Source: DATARN01 sp963851105 (lineage in GTDB: Bacteria > Actinomycetota > Acidimicrobiia > Acidimicrobiales > Palsa-688). Taken from it: 64,000 nt of DNA. The stretch spans positions 248,001 through 312,000 of the forward strand of contig CAWKNP010000009.1 in assembly GCA_963851105.1 (NCBI GenBank). The letters are read 5' to 3'. Of the stretch, positions 33,749-42,543 are shown piece by piece. The position numbers and the translations under genes are program-made. Below the pieces are notes generated by a model. The model worked only from the letters and a program-made list of their open reading frames with translations. It ran no database searches and was not told the DNA's origin. Numbering within the stretch: position 1 is the stretch's first letter; each line of letters starts with the position of its first letter.

Positions 33749-34846
33749 ATGAGGGCGCTCGGGACGGGGCAGATGCCATCTCCGCTTCGCGGCCGCCTGG
33801 TGTGGATCTACCGGGCCCGGACCGACCTGTTGATCTCGTTGTGCTGGCTGCCGTTGTTCGCGGCCGGCCACCAGCTGGCCGCGGCCTCGGGTATCGCGGC
33901 CGATTCCCGGCTGCGCTGGGCGGTGGCGGCGGTCCTGCTGGTGAGCTTCTTGCACCAGCCCCTGACGTTCGCCCTCGTCTACGGCGACCGAGGCCAGTTC
34001 GACCAGCGCCGGCGGTTGTTCCTCTGGGCCCCGCCGATCGCGATCGCGGTCATCGCACTCGGAGTGTTCCGCCACCTCTGGGTGGTGGTCCCGGTGGCCG
34101 CGCTCTGGAACACGGTGCACACCCTCCAGCAGCGCTACGGCCTCTCGCGGATCTACGCCCGCCGGGCGCGCCGGGACCCCGGCGCCCGCGTCGGGTCGGC
34201 GCGCCTCGATCGCGGCGTGCTCTACGCCGCGATGACGGCCGCGGTGCTCGCCGTGGCCGCCGCGCCGGGCACCCGAGGCCTGGTGGCGCGGGTAAGCCTG
34301 GGCGGTGTCAACGGCGCCGGCGTCCGGCTCCTGACCGATGCCCGCCCCGTCGCCGCCGTGCTGCTGGTGCCGGCGGTGGCGGTGGTCGTGGCGGTGGTCG
34401 TGGCCATCTTCCGCCAGGAGGCGGCGGCCGGCGCCGCTGCCAACCCGGCCAAGTGGATCTACCAGGCTTCGTCGCTCCTGCTGATCGCCAGCATCGCCAT
34501 CGATCCCATCGCCGGGTTCATCGCCTACGTCGGGGCCCACGCCATCGAGTACGCGGTGGTGGTGTACAAGACCACCGAGGCCCGATACGGACCGGGCAAG
34601 GACGATCGCAGCCCGTTGGGTCGCGTCGCCCACCGCGCCGGCGGGCGCGTGGCGGTCCTGGCCGCGGTGTCGGTGGGCGCGCTGGCAGTGGCCAGCCGGG
34701 TGCACGGCGACGCGGGCAACGTGGTGCTCTTCACCGTCGGGGCGCTGCACTTCCTCTACGACGGGTTCATCTGGAAGCTCCGCAAGCCGACGCTGGCCGC
34801 CGACTTCGCCATCGCTTCCCCCGCCCCCGCGACCGCGACCGCCTAG
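33749..34846 (+). CDS. polytopic membrane protein of unknown function
   Basis: A 365-residue protein with eight or nine hydrophobic segments, for instance LLISLCWLPLFAAGHQLAA, AVAAVLLVSFLHQPLTFAL, VAVLLVPAVAVVVAVVVAIF and SLLLIASIAIDPIAGFIAYV. Polar residues recur within membrane segments: NTVHTLQQRYGLSRIYARR, GAHAIEYAVVVYKTTEARYG and ALHFLYDGFIWKLRKP. The His/Tyr/Asp placements hint at an intramembrane active site, but I do not recognise the family. The gene is divergent from the dehydrogenase and ends at a long inverted repeat. Confidence 0.7.
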   Translation: MRALGTGQMPSPLRGRLVWIYRARTDLLISLCWLPLFAAGHQLAAASGIAADSRLRWAVAAVLLVSFLHQPLTFALVYGDRGQFDQRRRLFLWAPPIAIAVIALGVFRHLWVVVPVAALWNTVHTLQQRYGLSRIYARRARRDPGARVGSARLDRGVLYAAMTAAVLAVAAAPGTRGLVARVSLGGVNGAGVRLLTDARPVAAVLLVPAVAVVVAVVVAIFRQEAAAGAAANPAKWIYQASSLLLIASIAIDPIAGFIAYVGAHAIEYAVVVYKTTEARYGPGKDDRSPLGRVAHRAGGRVAVLAAVSVGALAVASRVHGDAGNVVLFTVGALHFLYDGFIWKLRKPTLAADFAIASPAPATATA

Positions 34847-34862
34847 ACACCGGCCTCCCAAT

Positions 34863-34912
34863 CCCAAAGTGCTGCGAAACGACGGTAGTACGTCGTTTCA
34901 CAGCACATTGGG
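34863..34912. terminator. 22-bp inverted repeat, likely bidirectional terminator
   Basis: Arms 34863-34884 and 34891-34912 pair over 22 positions with two mismatches around a six-base GTAGTA loop. It lies between the ends of two convergent genes (34846 and 34920). The stem starts CCCAA on one side and ends TTGGG on the other and includes AAACGACG, so it is less GC-only than the surroundings and stands out clearly. Confidence 0.7.
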
Positions 34913-34919
34913 TTCCCGA

Positions 34920-35444
34920 CTACGCCGAGGCGCTGCTCTCGGCGATGATCGGGGGCTCGGAGACGCGCTGCAGGACCCAGCCTTCGCCCCGGACGCCGCG
35001 GATCTCGAGGCCGAGGGGCACGATGAGGCGGCGGAGGCGGTGCAGGTGGACCCGCAAAGCGTTGGAGCTCGGGTTTCCGCCCGGCCAGCCCTGTTCGAGC
35101 AGGTCCTTTTCCGTCACCACTCCCTCGCCCGCGCCAACCAGGCGCCGGGCCAGGCGTTCGTGGATCGGCGACAGCTGGACCCATTTCCGGTGGAAGAGAA
35201 GGCGACCATGGCCGTCGATGGCCGGGGTGGGGTCGAGGTCGGCGGCGCGGCGGCGCAGGCCGCTCAGCCGGGCCCGGAAATCGCGTTCGTCGCCCGGCAG
35301 GCGCACCCAGTCCTGGAGGACGTCGCCCGTCTCCGGTGGGTCCGCGGTGGGGGCGACCAACAGGAGACGGGGGACGCCTTGTTGGGCCAGGCGGGGCAGT
35401 TCGTCGCGTTGCTCCGGCCAATGGACGACGACAACGTCAGGCAC
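34920..35444 (-). CDS. short OmpR-type winged-helix regulator (GlnR-like, atypical receiver)
   Basis: A 174-residue regulator whose C-terminal 95 residues are an OmpR/PhoB winged helix: GRLLFHRKWVQLSPIHERLA, LVGAGEGVVTEKDLLEQGWP, SSNALRVHLHRLRRLIVPLG, IRGVRGEGWVLQ. The N-terminal part (DVVVVHWPEQRDELPRLAQQ, VPRLLLVAPTADPPE, DWVRLPGDERDFRARLSGLR) reads like the second half of a receiver without phosphorylation Asp. GlnR of actinobacteria is also an OmpR-type regulator with an atypical receiver, though longer. Lying just after glnB and amt, it may control nitrogen genes; inference. It lies 36 bases downstream of glnB in the same direction. Confidence 0.75.
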   Translation of the reverse strand: MPDVVVVHWPEQRDELPRLAQQGVPRLLLVAPTADPPETGDVLQDWVRLPGDERDFRARLSGLRRRAADLDPTPAIDGHGRLLFHRKWVQLSPIHERLARRLVGAGEGVVTEKDLLEQGWPGGNPSSNALRVHLHRLRRLIVPLGLEIRGVRGEGWVLQRVSEPPIIAESSASA

Positions 35445-35480
35445 CGGCAGGCTCGCAGCACTCCGCCGTGCTCCGGACCA

Positions 35481-35822
35481 TCAGACGGCTTCATCGCCCA
35501 ACTCGCCGGTACGGACCCGCATCAGGCGGTCCAGGTCGAGAGCCCAGATCTTGCCGTCGCCGATCTTGCCGGTTCGGGCCGCGTCGGCGATGAGATCGAC
35601 GATCTTGTAGGCCTGGCTGCTGTCCACGATGACCTCAATTTTGACTTTGGGCACGAACTCGGTCTTGTACTCCGAGCCGCGGAAGACCTCGGTCTTGCCG
35701 CCTTGGCGCCCGAACCCCTGGACCTCACTCACCGTGAGGCCCCCGACGCCCGCGGCGCGTAGCGATTCTTTCACCTCCTCCAGCTTGAACGGCTTGATGA
35801 TGGCGGTAATCAAGTGGGGCAC
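35481..35822 (-). CDS. glnB: nitrogen regulatory protein P-II
   Basis: A 113-residue trimeric signal protein that senses 2-oxoglutarate, ATP/ADP and is modified at Tyr51. Motifs: LITAIIKPFKLEEVKESLRA, VQGFGRQGGKTEVFRGSEYK with the T-loop Tyr, TEFVPKVKIEVIVDSSQAYK and the signature TGKIGDGKIWALDLDRLMRV. It lies 42 bases downstream of amt, the usual glnK position, so it probably gates the ammonium channel and reports to GlnD, encoded divergently at 37599. Confidence 0.96.
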   Translation of the reverse strand: MPHLITAIIKPFKLEEVKESLRAAGVGGLTVSEVQGFGRQGGKTEVFRGSEYKTEFVPKVKIEVIVDSSQAYKIVDLIADAARTGKIGDGKIWALDLDRLMRVRTGELGDEAV

Positions 35823-35864
35823 GACAGCTTCTCCTCGCGGCTCGAAATGGTCGGCGGGCGCCGG

Positions 35865-37466
35865 TTAGACGGGGATGTCTTCGGCGGGGTCGGACACCGG
35901 CGTCATGCTTGCCGGTACTCTGACGCCCTTGGTCGGCAGGTTGGGTGGAGTGGAGTACGTCATGCCCTGCCCGAACTCCACGTGATAGGCCGCCGTGCCG
36001 TGCTCGTGGAGGTCGAGACCTTCGAGCTCGCCGTCTTTGGAGACTCGCAGCGTCCAGCTACCGGGGATCTTGTTGATGAGGAACATGATGAGCAGCGCCG
36101 CGCCCCCGACCACCACGACGCAGGTGAGGCTTCCGATGAACTGGGCCCGCAGCTGGCCGGTGCCTCCGCCGTAGAAGAGGCCGTTGACGGTGGTGCTGGT
36201 GTCGCTACCGGTTGCCGTCGGTACGCCGTATTGCCCGGTGGCCAGCAGTCCGAGGCTGAGAGTGCCCCAAATACCGGCGAACATGTGGACCGCAACCGCA
36301 CCAATGGGATCGTCCCACCGTCGCCATTCCATGAAGTCGATAGCCAGGGGCACGACAATCCCGGCGCCCGCCCCGATGAGAACCGCACCAAATGGCGATA
36401 CCCAGTAACACGGGCAGGTGATGGCGACGAGGCCGCCCAGGAAGCCGTTGACCGAAATCCCGAGGTCCCATTTCTTCGATCGGGGATAGACGAACAGCAC
36501 GGCGACCATCCCGCCCGCGCAGGCGGCCAGGGTGGTGTTTGCTGCCACCCGGCCGATGCCCTCCCAGTCCATGGCCGACAGCGTCGAACCGGGGTTGAAG
36601 CCGTACCAGCCGAACCAGAGGATCACGCCGCCGATGGCACCCCACGTCAGATCGTGCGGCGCCAACGGGCCGCCGCCGTCGCGTTTGAACACCCGGCCCA
36701 GGCGGGGCCCGAGGACGATGCAGCCGGCGAGGGCGATGACGCCGCCCACGGTGTGCACGACGGTCGAGCCGGCGAAGTCACGGAACACGACACCGCTCGG
36801 CACGAGGCCCTTGAACCAGCCCATGGTGTTGCCCAGCCAGCCGCCGGGCCCCCAGACCCAGTGCCCGAAGATCGGGTACAGGAAGCCGGAGACCGTGCAG
36901 CTGTAGATGATGTCGCCCTTGAAGCCGGTGCGGCCCACCATGGCGCCCGACGTCACGGTGGACGCGGTGTCGGCGAAGGCGAACTGGAAGAGGAAGAAAG
37001 CCAGGAACGAAACCTGCGTCGAACCGTAGGCCGCGGTCATCCCGTGCAGCAGGAAGAACTGGTGGCCGATGATGCCGTTGCCGGCACCGAACTGGAAGGC
37101 GAAGCCGAATGCCCAGTAGAGGAGGCCACACAGGCAGGTGTCGAAGACGCACTCCATGAGCACGTTGACCGTCTCCCGGGAGCGGGCGAAACCGGCTTCG
37201 AGGCCCATGAAGCCGGCCTGCATGAAGAAGACGAGGAATGCGGTGACCAGTACCCAGACCGTGTTGATCGGGCTGACGAGGTCGCTGGCCTTGGTGGCGG
37301 CTTGATGTACGAGAGGTCCTGCGTGGGCTGACGATTCGAAGTACCAGGCGAAGCCCTTCATGGCTCCGAGGATCGTCATGAGGCCGATCATCTTGCCCGC
37401 CATGATCGTCGCGATCAGTTTGCGGGTGTCTTTCTCTTTCAGGCGCTGCAGGCGGGTTCTGATCAT
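35865..37466 (-). CDS. amt: ammonium transporter
   Basis: A 533-residue channel with about 11 membrane helices. Family landmarks: VLVTAFLVFFMQAGFMGLEA, ARSRETVNVLMECVFDTC, FRDFAGSTVVHTVGGVIALA with the first pore His, RLGRVFKRDGG, GAIGGVILWFGWYGFNPGST, and AIDFMEWRRWDDPIGAVAVH with the second pore His followed by FAGIWGTLSLGLLATGQYG. An N-terminal extension of about 55 residues has an additional hydrophobic stretch (LIATIMAGKMIGLMTILGAM), possibly a signal or extra helix. Expected to import NH4+ under P-II control. Confidence 0.95.
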   Translation of the reverse strand: MIRTRLQRLKEKDTRKLIATIMAGKMIGLMTILGAMKGFAWYFESSAHAGPLVHQAATKASDLVSPINTVWVLVTAFLVFFMQAGFMGLEAGFARSRETVNVLMECVFDTCLCGLLYWAFGFAFQFGAGNGIIGHQFFLLHGMTAAYGSTQVSFLAFFLFQFAFADTASTVTSGAMVGRTGFKGDIIYSCTVSGFLYPIFGHWVWGPGGWLGNTMGWFKGLVPSGVVFRDFAGSTVVHTVGGVIALAGCIVLGPRLGRVFKRDGGGPLAPHDLTWGAIGGVILWFGWYGFNPGSTLSAMDWEGIGRVAANTTLAACAGGMVAVLFVYPRSKKWDLGISVNGFLGGLVAITCPCYWVSPFGAVLIGAGAGIVVPLAIDFMEWRRWDDPIGAVAVHMFAGIWGTLSLGLLATGQYGVPTATGSDTSTTVNGLFYGGGTGQLRAQFIGSLTCVVVVGGAALLIMFLINKIPGSWTLRVSKDGELEGLDLHEHGTAAYHVEFGQGMTYSTPPNLPTKGVRVPASMTPVSDPAEDIPV

Positions 37467-37533
37467 GGGCGCTGAAGCTATTGGGGGTGTCTTTCGCTTC
37501 CGTGTCCGTCGCGTTAGCAGTAAGCGTCGGTTG

Positions 37534-37552
37534 TCTTTACGAGTTCTTTACG
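37534..37552. promoter_or_regulatory. helically phased direct repeat in the amt-glnD intergenic region
   Basis: TCTTTACG occurs at 37534-37541 and 37545-37552, a spacing of exactly 11 bp. Read on the minus strand this gives GTAAA, six bases, GTAAA, which has the layout of actinobacterial GlnR boxes (GTnAC-N6-GnAAC) but with A where C is expected. It lies about 70 bases before amt and 47 before glnD, both nitrogen genes. Confidence 0.4.
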
Positions 37553-37598
37553 GCATCAAATATGCGAACATGATGGTCTGACCGCCCTTTCCGAGACC

Positions 37599-40133
37599 GT
37601 GACACCGGCGCTGGCTCGGGGTCCCTTGCTGGCCGACACCTCCCGCACCGGCGTTGCATGGTGCCGGGCCTACAGCGACGTCGTGGACCAGTGGCTGACG
37701 GATCTGCTGGCCGCGGCGGGCGGCGAGGGTCTCCGGGGCGGGGGCGTGGCGCTGGTGGCGGTGGGCGGCTACGGCCGGCGGGAGCTGTGCCCGCAGAGCG
37801 ACATCGACGTCATGCTGCTGCACGATCGCAAGGTCAATCCCGCCGACGTGGCGAGGATCGCCGACCGGATCTGGTACCCGATCTGGGACGAGGGGTGCCA
37901 TCTGGGCCACAGTGTTTGCACCGTGCGCCAGGCGCTCGCCTTGGCGGGCGACACCATCGAAACGGCCACCGCGTTGCTGAGCTCGCGGCACGTGGCGGGC
38001 GATCCCTCGATGTGCCCGCCGCTGGTCGAAGGCGCCCGGCAGAACTGGCAGAAGCGGGCCAGCCGAGTCCTCACGGAACTGGCGGCGTCGGTCGAGGCGC
38101 GCCACCAGCACTCCGGCGACGCCGCCTTCCGCCTGGAGCCGGACCTCAAAGAGGCACGCGGCGGCCTGCGCGATGTCCACGCCCTGAGTTGGGCGAAGGC
38201 GGCGCACGCCATCCTCCTCGACTACGACGAGGAGGACCTGGCCAAGGCCTATGCCGTGCTGCTCGATGCGCGGGTGGAGTTGCAGCGCCGTACCGGCCGG
38301 CCGGGCAACGTGCTGCTGCTGCAGGAACAAGACGGCGTCGCCAAGGCTCTCGGGCTCCCCGACGGCGACCACCTCATGGCCGACGTCGCCGATGCCGCCA
38401 GGCGCATCGCCTGGACGAGCGACGACACCTGGCGCCGGGTGGTGTCGACGTTGCGCGGTCCGGTGGCCCGGGGCGGCCAGCGGGCCCGGGACTTGGGCTG
38501 CGATGTGTTGCTGGCCGACGGTGAGGTGACCATCGGCCCCGATGCCGTCGCCGCCGAGGACCCGACGCTGGCTCTTCGAGTGGCGGTGGCCGCAGCCCGA
38601 CACGCCTGCCCCGTCGACCGCCGAGCGCTCGAGGCGCTGGCCGCCGGGTCGCCCGCGCTCGGCGATCCATGGCCTGCTGACGCCGCCGCGCTCTTCATCG
38701 CCCTGCTGGCCACCGGACGTCCCGCGGTGGCGGTGGTCGAGGCGCTCGACCACTACGGCATCTGGGCGCAGGTACTGCCGGAATGGCGCGCCGTTCGCTC
38801 CCGTCCCCAGCACAACGCATTCCACCGGTTCACCGTCGATCGCCACCTCCTCGAGACCGCAGCCAACGCCGCCGGGCTGGTCGAGCGGGTGAATCGCCCG
38901 GATCTGCTCGTGTTGGCGGCGTTCCTGCACGACATGGGGAAAGGCCAGCCCGGTGACCACGCCACCGTCGGCGCCGGCCTGGCCCGGAGGATCGCGGCGA
39001 GGATGGGCCTGCCCGACGACGACGTGGACACCGTCGAGTGCCTGGTCGTGAACCACCTCCTGCTGGCCGATGTCGCCAGCCGCCGGGACCTCGATGACCC
39101 GGTGACCATCCGCCGCGTCGCCGAGGAGTTGCGTACGCCCGAACGGGTTCGCCTCCTCGGCGCCCTGACCGAGGCTGACTCGCTGGCGACGGGCCCCTCG
39201 GCGTGGAGCCCGTGGAAAGCGGGCCTGGTGGCGACCTTGGTCGACAGGGTCGTGGAGGCCCTGGACGGCACCGGCGCGGCGCCAGGCGCGCCGGGGGCGG
39301 CAACAGGGTTGGCACCCGGGGCGGCATCGGGGGCGGCACCAGGGGCGGCATCGGGGGCGGCATCGGGGGCGGCATCGGGGGCACCAGGCGCGGCACCCGG
39401 GGCGGCATTAGGGGCGGCACCCGGGGCGGCAACAGGTTCGGCACCGGGGGCGGCAACAGGTTCGGCACCCGGCACGGGATCGGCGGCGGCAACAGGGGCG
39501 GTGGCAACGGGCACCGGCGCCTTCCCGAGCGACGCCCAGGTGGCCCGCCTGGCCGAGGGCGGCCGCCACATCGAGCCCCGGGGGAATGTGCTGACGGTCA
39601 TGACCGACGATCGCCCCGGTGTGTTCAGCCGGGTTGCCGGCGTCTTGGCCCTGCACGGCCTCGACGTGGTCGCGGCGTCGGCATACTCGAGCGAGGACGG
39701 CCGGGCCCTGGCCGAGTTCCGGGTGACGGACGCGGTGCGTGACGCGATCCCCTGGCCGCGGGTCATCGCGGCCCTCGACCTGGCCTTCGAGGGACGGCTG
39801 GCCCTGTCCGCCCGGTTGGCGGAACGACGCCGTACCTACGACCGCCCCCCTTTTTCCCGGCGGACTGTTACCGCCCGCGTGAGTTTCGACAACGCCGCCT
39901 CGGACACCGCCACCGTCATCGACGTCTACGCCATGGACCGCACGGGACTCCTGTACGCCATCACCCGGGCCCTGGCGGAGCTCGACCTTGACATCCACTC
40001 GGCGCGGATCCAGACCGCGGGTCCCGAGGTCGTCGACGCCTTCTACGTGCGCGGCCGCGACGGGCGGAAGGTGACCGATGCCGCCACGTTTGGCGAGATC
40101 GAGCGGGCGATCCTGTTCGCCCTCGCCGACTGA
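37599..40133 (+). CDS. glnD: bifunctional [protein-PII] uridylyltransferase/uridylyl-removing enzyme
   Basis: An 844-residue nitrogen sensor that modifies P-II. Domains in order: nucleotidyltransferase (VAVGGYGRRELCPQSDIDVM, about residues 48-75), GlnD helical region (LEPDLKEARGGLRDVHALSW), HD phosphodiesterase (HNAFHRFTVDRHLLETAANA, FLHDMGKGQPGDHATVGAGL), then a repetitive Ala/Gly/Ser/Pro linker at about 557-640 and two ACT domains (VLTVMTDDRPGVFSRVAGVL; IDVYAMDRTGLLYAITRAL). GTG 37599 is used. The linker is not found in ordinary GlnD. In mycobacteria GlnD adenylylates P-II, so the modifying nucleotide is uncertain here. Confidence 0.94.
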   Translation: MTPALARGPLLADTSRTGVAWCRAYSDVVDQWLTDLLAAAGGEGLRGGGVALVAVGGYGRRELCPQSDIDVMLLHDRKVNPADVARIADRIWYPIWDEGCHLGHSVCTVRQALALAGDTIETATALLSSRHVAGDPSMCPPLVEGARQNWQKRASRVLTELAASVEARHQHSGDAAFRLEPDLKEARGGLRDVHALSWAKAAHAILLDYDEEDLAKAYAVLLDARVELQRRTGRPGNVLLLQEQDGVAKALGLPDGDHLMADVADAARRIAWTSDDTWRRVVSTLRGPVARGGQRARDLGCDVLLADGEVTIGPDAVAAEDPTLALRVAVAAARHACPVDRRALEALAAGSPALGDPWPADAAALFIALLATGRPAVAVVEALDHYGIWAQVLPEWRAVRSRPQHNAFHRFTVDRHLLETAANAAGLVERVNRPDLLVLAAFLHDMGKGQPGDHATVGAGLARRIAARMGLPDDDVDTVECLVVNHLLLADVASRRDLDDPVTIRRVAEELRTPERVRLLGALTEADSLATGPSAWSPWKAGLVATLVDRVVEALDGTGAAPGAPGAATGLAPGAASGAAPGAASGAASGAASGAPGAAPGAALGAAPGAATGSAPGAATGSAPGTGSAAATGAVATGTGAFPSDAQVARLAEGGRHIEPRGNVLTVMTDDRPGVFSRVAGVLALHGLDVVAASAYSSEDGRALAEFRVTDAVRDAIPWPRVIAALDLAFEGRLALSARLAERRRTYDRPPFSRRTVTARVSFDNAASDTATVIDVYAMDRTGLLYAITRALAELDLDIHSARIQTAGPEVVDAFYVRGRDGRKVTDAATFGEIERAILFALAD
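39271..39516 (+). repeat. in-frame 12-bp-type repeats inside glnD
   Basis: About 245 bases built from variants of GGGGCGGCA followed by CCG or TCG, encoding GAAP, GAAS and GAAT steps. Copies such as GGGGCGGCATCG recur three times running near 39345-39380. The reading frame is kept throughout. The array separates the HD and ACT domains of GlnD and looks like a slippage-prone minisatellite. Confidence 0.85.
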
Positions 40134-40134
40134 C

Positions 40135-42468
40135 TCAGTCGCAGGCCAGCAGGGTGTACTCCGGGTTCAGCATCTCGAGGTGCCCGGCGCGCTCGCCGAT
40201 CACCGCGGTGGCCGACATGTAGGTTCCGGGCACGATCCCCGGAATGTGACGGCGGCCGAGGAACACCACCCGCACATCGCCGGTCCCGTCGGCCAGGATG
40301 ACCTCGACAGTGGCGACGCCGTTGCGGGGCTGGACCCTCACCTGGCGGACCCGCCCGGCGACGGTGACCTTGTCGCGATGATGGACCTGGCCGATGGGCA
40401 CGGTGCCCTCGGGGAGCACGACGTGCGCGGGGAGGACGGCGGTGACCGTCTTGGCCTTGGCGGGGCGGCGGGGGGTGGGGACCTCGGGGCGGGCCCCGCC
40501 GTTGTTGCCGAGGTGATAGGGGATGACGGTCACGCCGACGTGAGGCAGGTTGGACAAGGCGGCCGCGATCTGGCGGGCGGTTCGGTCGTGGAGCAGCCGG
40601 CGCCAGCTGCCGCCGTACTCGACGCGGGGGAGGAGCACGGTCAGCTCGGTCTCCTTTTCGTCGAGGACCTCGGCGACGAGGTTGACGGCGGCGCGCGTCA
40701 GGCGCCGGTCGGGGCATTCCACGATGTCCAGCGGGATGCCGGCCAGGCCGAGGTCGGACCACGCCTGGCGCAGGTCGGCGGCGCGCTCCATGTCGAGGGC
40801 GAAGTGGACGGCCCGTAACTCGTCGGGGCGCAGGCTGCGGGCGTAGCGGATGGCCTGGGCGGCGGCCAGATCCAGGCGATCGACGAGGATCAGGACGATG
40901 TGGCCCCGCCGGATGGGGGCGACCGCGGCCCGGGGGGCGTTCTCCCGCAGTTCCTCGGCCTCGGCGATGTACTGGCGGTTCAAGCGGAGTAGGACGACCA
41001 CCAGGACCGGCACCGCCACGATCACGACCCAGCCGCCGTCTTTGAACTTGGTCACCGCGATGATGACGTCGACGACGAGCGACAGGAAGGCCCCGAAACC
41101 GTTGATCGCCAGGCCCCGGGCCCACCCTTGTTCCCGCCGGGTCCAGTGGTGCTTGGCCATCCCCGCCTGCGAGAGCGTGAAGCTGGTGAACACCCCGATG
41201 GCGTACAGCGGGATGAGGCGGCTGACCTTGGCGTCGGTGGCGATGACGAGCACGATGGCGCTGCCCGCCAAGGCGAGGATCCCGTTGGAGAACACCAGGC
41301 GGTGCCCGCGTTTTGTCAGCTGCCGGGGCATGAAACCGTCGGCGGCGGCAAAGCTGGCCAGCCGGGGAAAATCGGCGAAGCTGGTGTTGGCCGCCAGGAT
41401 GAGGATCAGGGTCGTTCCCGCCTGCAGCATGTAGAACAAGATGTGGCCGCCGGCGCCGCCGCCGTACACGACCTTGCCGACCTGGGAGATCACCGTCGGC
41501 GTCCCCTTTTCGAACGGCAGGGCGTGCATGGCCGCCGCCAGGATCGACAGGCCGATGAACATGACGCCGAGCAACGACCCCATCACGACCAGGGTGGAGC
41601 GGGCGTTTTTCCACGACGGCTCCCGGAATGCGGGCACCCCGTTGGAGATCGCCTCGACCCCGGTCACCGCGGCGCCGCCGGAGGCGAACGCCTTGAGGAC
41701 GACGAACAGGGCGGCGCCCATGAGCAGCCCGTTGCCGGCGGAGCCGATCTTGACGAGACCGCCCTGATGGATGCTCTGCTTGGGCAAACCGGTGGTGAGC
41801 AGCCGGAACATGCCCCATCCGAGCAGGACGCCCATGTTGACCAGGAAGAAATACGTCGGGATGGCGAAGACCTTCCCGGACTCCTTGACTCCCCGCAGGT
41901 TGCCGAAGGCTATGACGATGATGAACACCACCGACAGCGGCACGACCCACGGCTGGACCGCGGGAATCGCCGAGGCCAAGGCGGCGGCGCCGGCGGCGAC
42001 CGACACTGCGACGGTCAGTACGTAGTCGGTCAGCAGGGAGACGCCGGCGATCAGCGCCGGGACCTTCCCGAAGTTGTCCTTGGTGACGATGTAGGCGCCG
42101 CCGGCGCTCGGGTACTCCTTGATCGTCTGGCGGTACGACAGGATCAGGAAGCCGAGGACGACCAGCAGGGCGACGGTGACTGGCACGACCAGCGAGAAGG
42201 CGGCCACCCCGACCGCGGGGATCAGCACACGGAGGATTTCCTCGGTGGCATACGCAGAGGAGGAGAGGTTGTCGGAGGCGAAAACGGCCAGCGCGGTGGG
42301 CCTGCCGAGCCGCTCGTGGGCCAGCTCACTGGTGTGCAGCGGGGACCCCAGCAGCCGCTTCTTTGCCCGGTAGAGACCGGTTTCGGGGACGTCGAGTTTG
42401 ACGTTGGGTTGGGGCTCGGGGCTCGCGAGTTCGTCACCGGGGGGACGGACGAGCTCCAGACGGTTCAT
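40135..42468 (-). CDS. APC-superfamily amino acid/potassium permease with cytoplasmic tail
   Basis: A 777-residue protein from ATG 42468. The membrane half (about residues 60-480) has the APC pattern: ALAVFASDNLSSSAYATEEI, YPSAGGAYIVTKDNFGK, LTDYVLTVAVSVAAGAAALA, GNLRGVKESGKVFAIPTYFF, GVEAISNGVPAFREPSWKNA. The C-terminal 250 residues are soluble, including VLILVDRLDLAAAQAIRYAR in a USP-like alpha/beta domain and a final OB-like strand segment (VTVAGRVRQVRVQPRNGVAT). Similar proteins are called amino-acid permeases, but the SSSAYATEE region is close to KimA-type potassium importers. Convergent with glnD, stops two bases apart. Confidence 0.85.
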   Translation of the reverse strand: MNRLELVRPPGDELASPEPQPNVKLDVPETGLYRAKKRLLGSPLHTSELAHERLGRPTALAVFASDNLSSSAYATEEILRVLIPAVGVAAFSLVVPVTVALLVVLGFLILSYRQTIKEYPSAGGAYIVTKDNFGKVPALIAGVSLLTDYVLTVAVSVAAGAAALASAIPAVQPWVVPLSVVFIIVIAFGNLRGVKESGKVFAIPTYFFLVNMGVLLGWGMFRLLTTGLPKQSIHQGGLVKIGSAGNGLLMGAALFVVLKAFASGGAAVTGVEAISNGVPAFREPSWKNARSTLVVMGSLLGVMFIGLSILAAAMHALPFEKGTPTVISQVGKVVYGGGAGGHILFYMLQAGTTLILILAANTSFADFPRLASFAAADGFMPRQLTKRGHRLVFSNGILALAGSAIVLVIATDAKVSRLIPLYAIGVFTSFTLSQAGMAKHHWTRREQGWARGLAINGFGAFLSLVVDVIIAVTKFKDGGWVVIVAVPVLVVVLLRLNRQYIAEAEELRENAPRAAVAPIRRGHIVLILVDRLDLAAAQAIRYARSLRPDELRAVHFALDMERAADLRQAWSDLGLAGIPLDIVECPDRRLTRAAVNLVAEVLDEKETELTVLLPRVEYGGSWRRLLHDRTARQIAAALSNLPHVGVTVIPYHLGNNGGARPEVPTPRRPAKAKTVTAVLPAHVVLPEGTVPIGQVHHRDKVTVAGRVRQVRVQPRNGVATVEVILADGTGDVRVVFLGRRHIPGIVPGTYMSATAVIGERAGHLEMLNPEYTLLACD

Positions 42469-42543
42469 GGCGGAGAGTATAAGGACCGGGTAAAAATAGG
42501 TGTTACGACCGGATGAACCCTCGCGAGTGGGAACATAGGGGTA

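Noticed and set aside
34920..35444. Full-length response regulator
   Set aside because: The receiver lacks an N-terminal acidic pocket and phosphorylation Asp; no in-frame extension upstream supplies them because glnB occupies that space.
39203..39742. Gly/Thr-rich alternative frame across the glnD repeats
   Set aside because: It arises from reading the 12-base repeats out of frame; flanking frames carry the conserved HD and ACT domains of GlnD.
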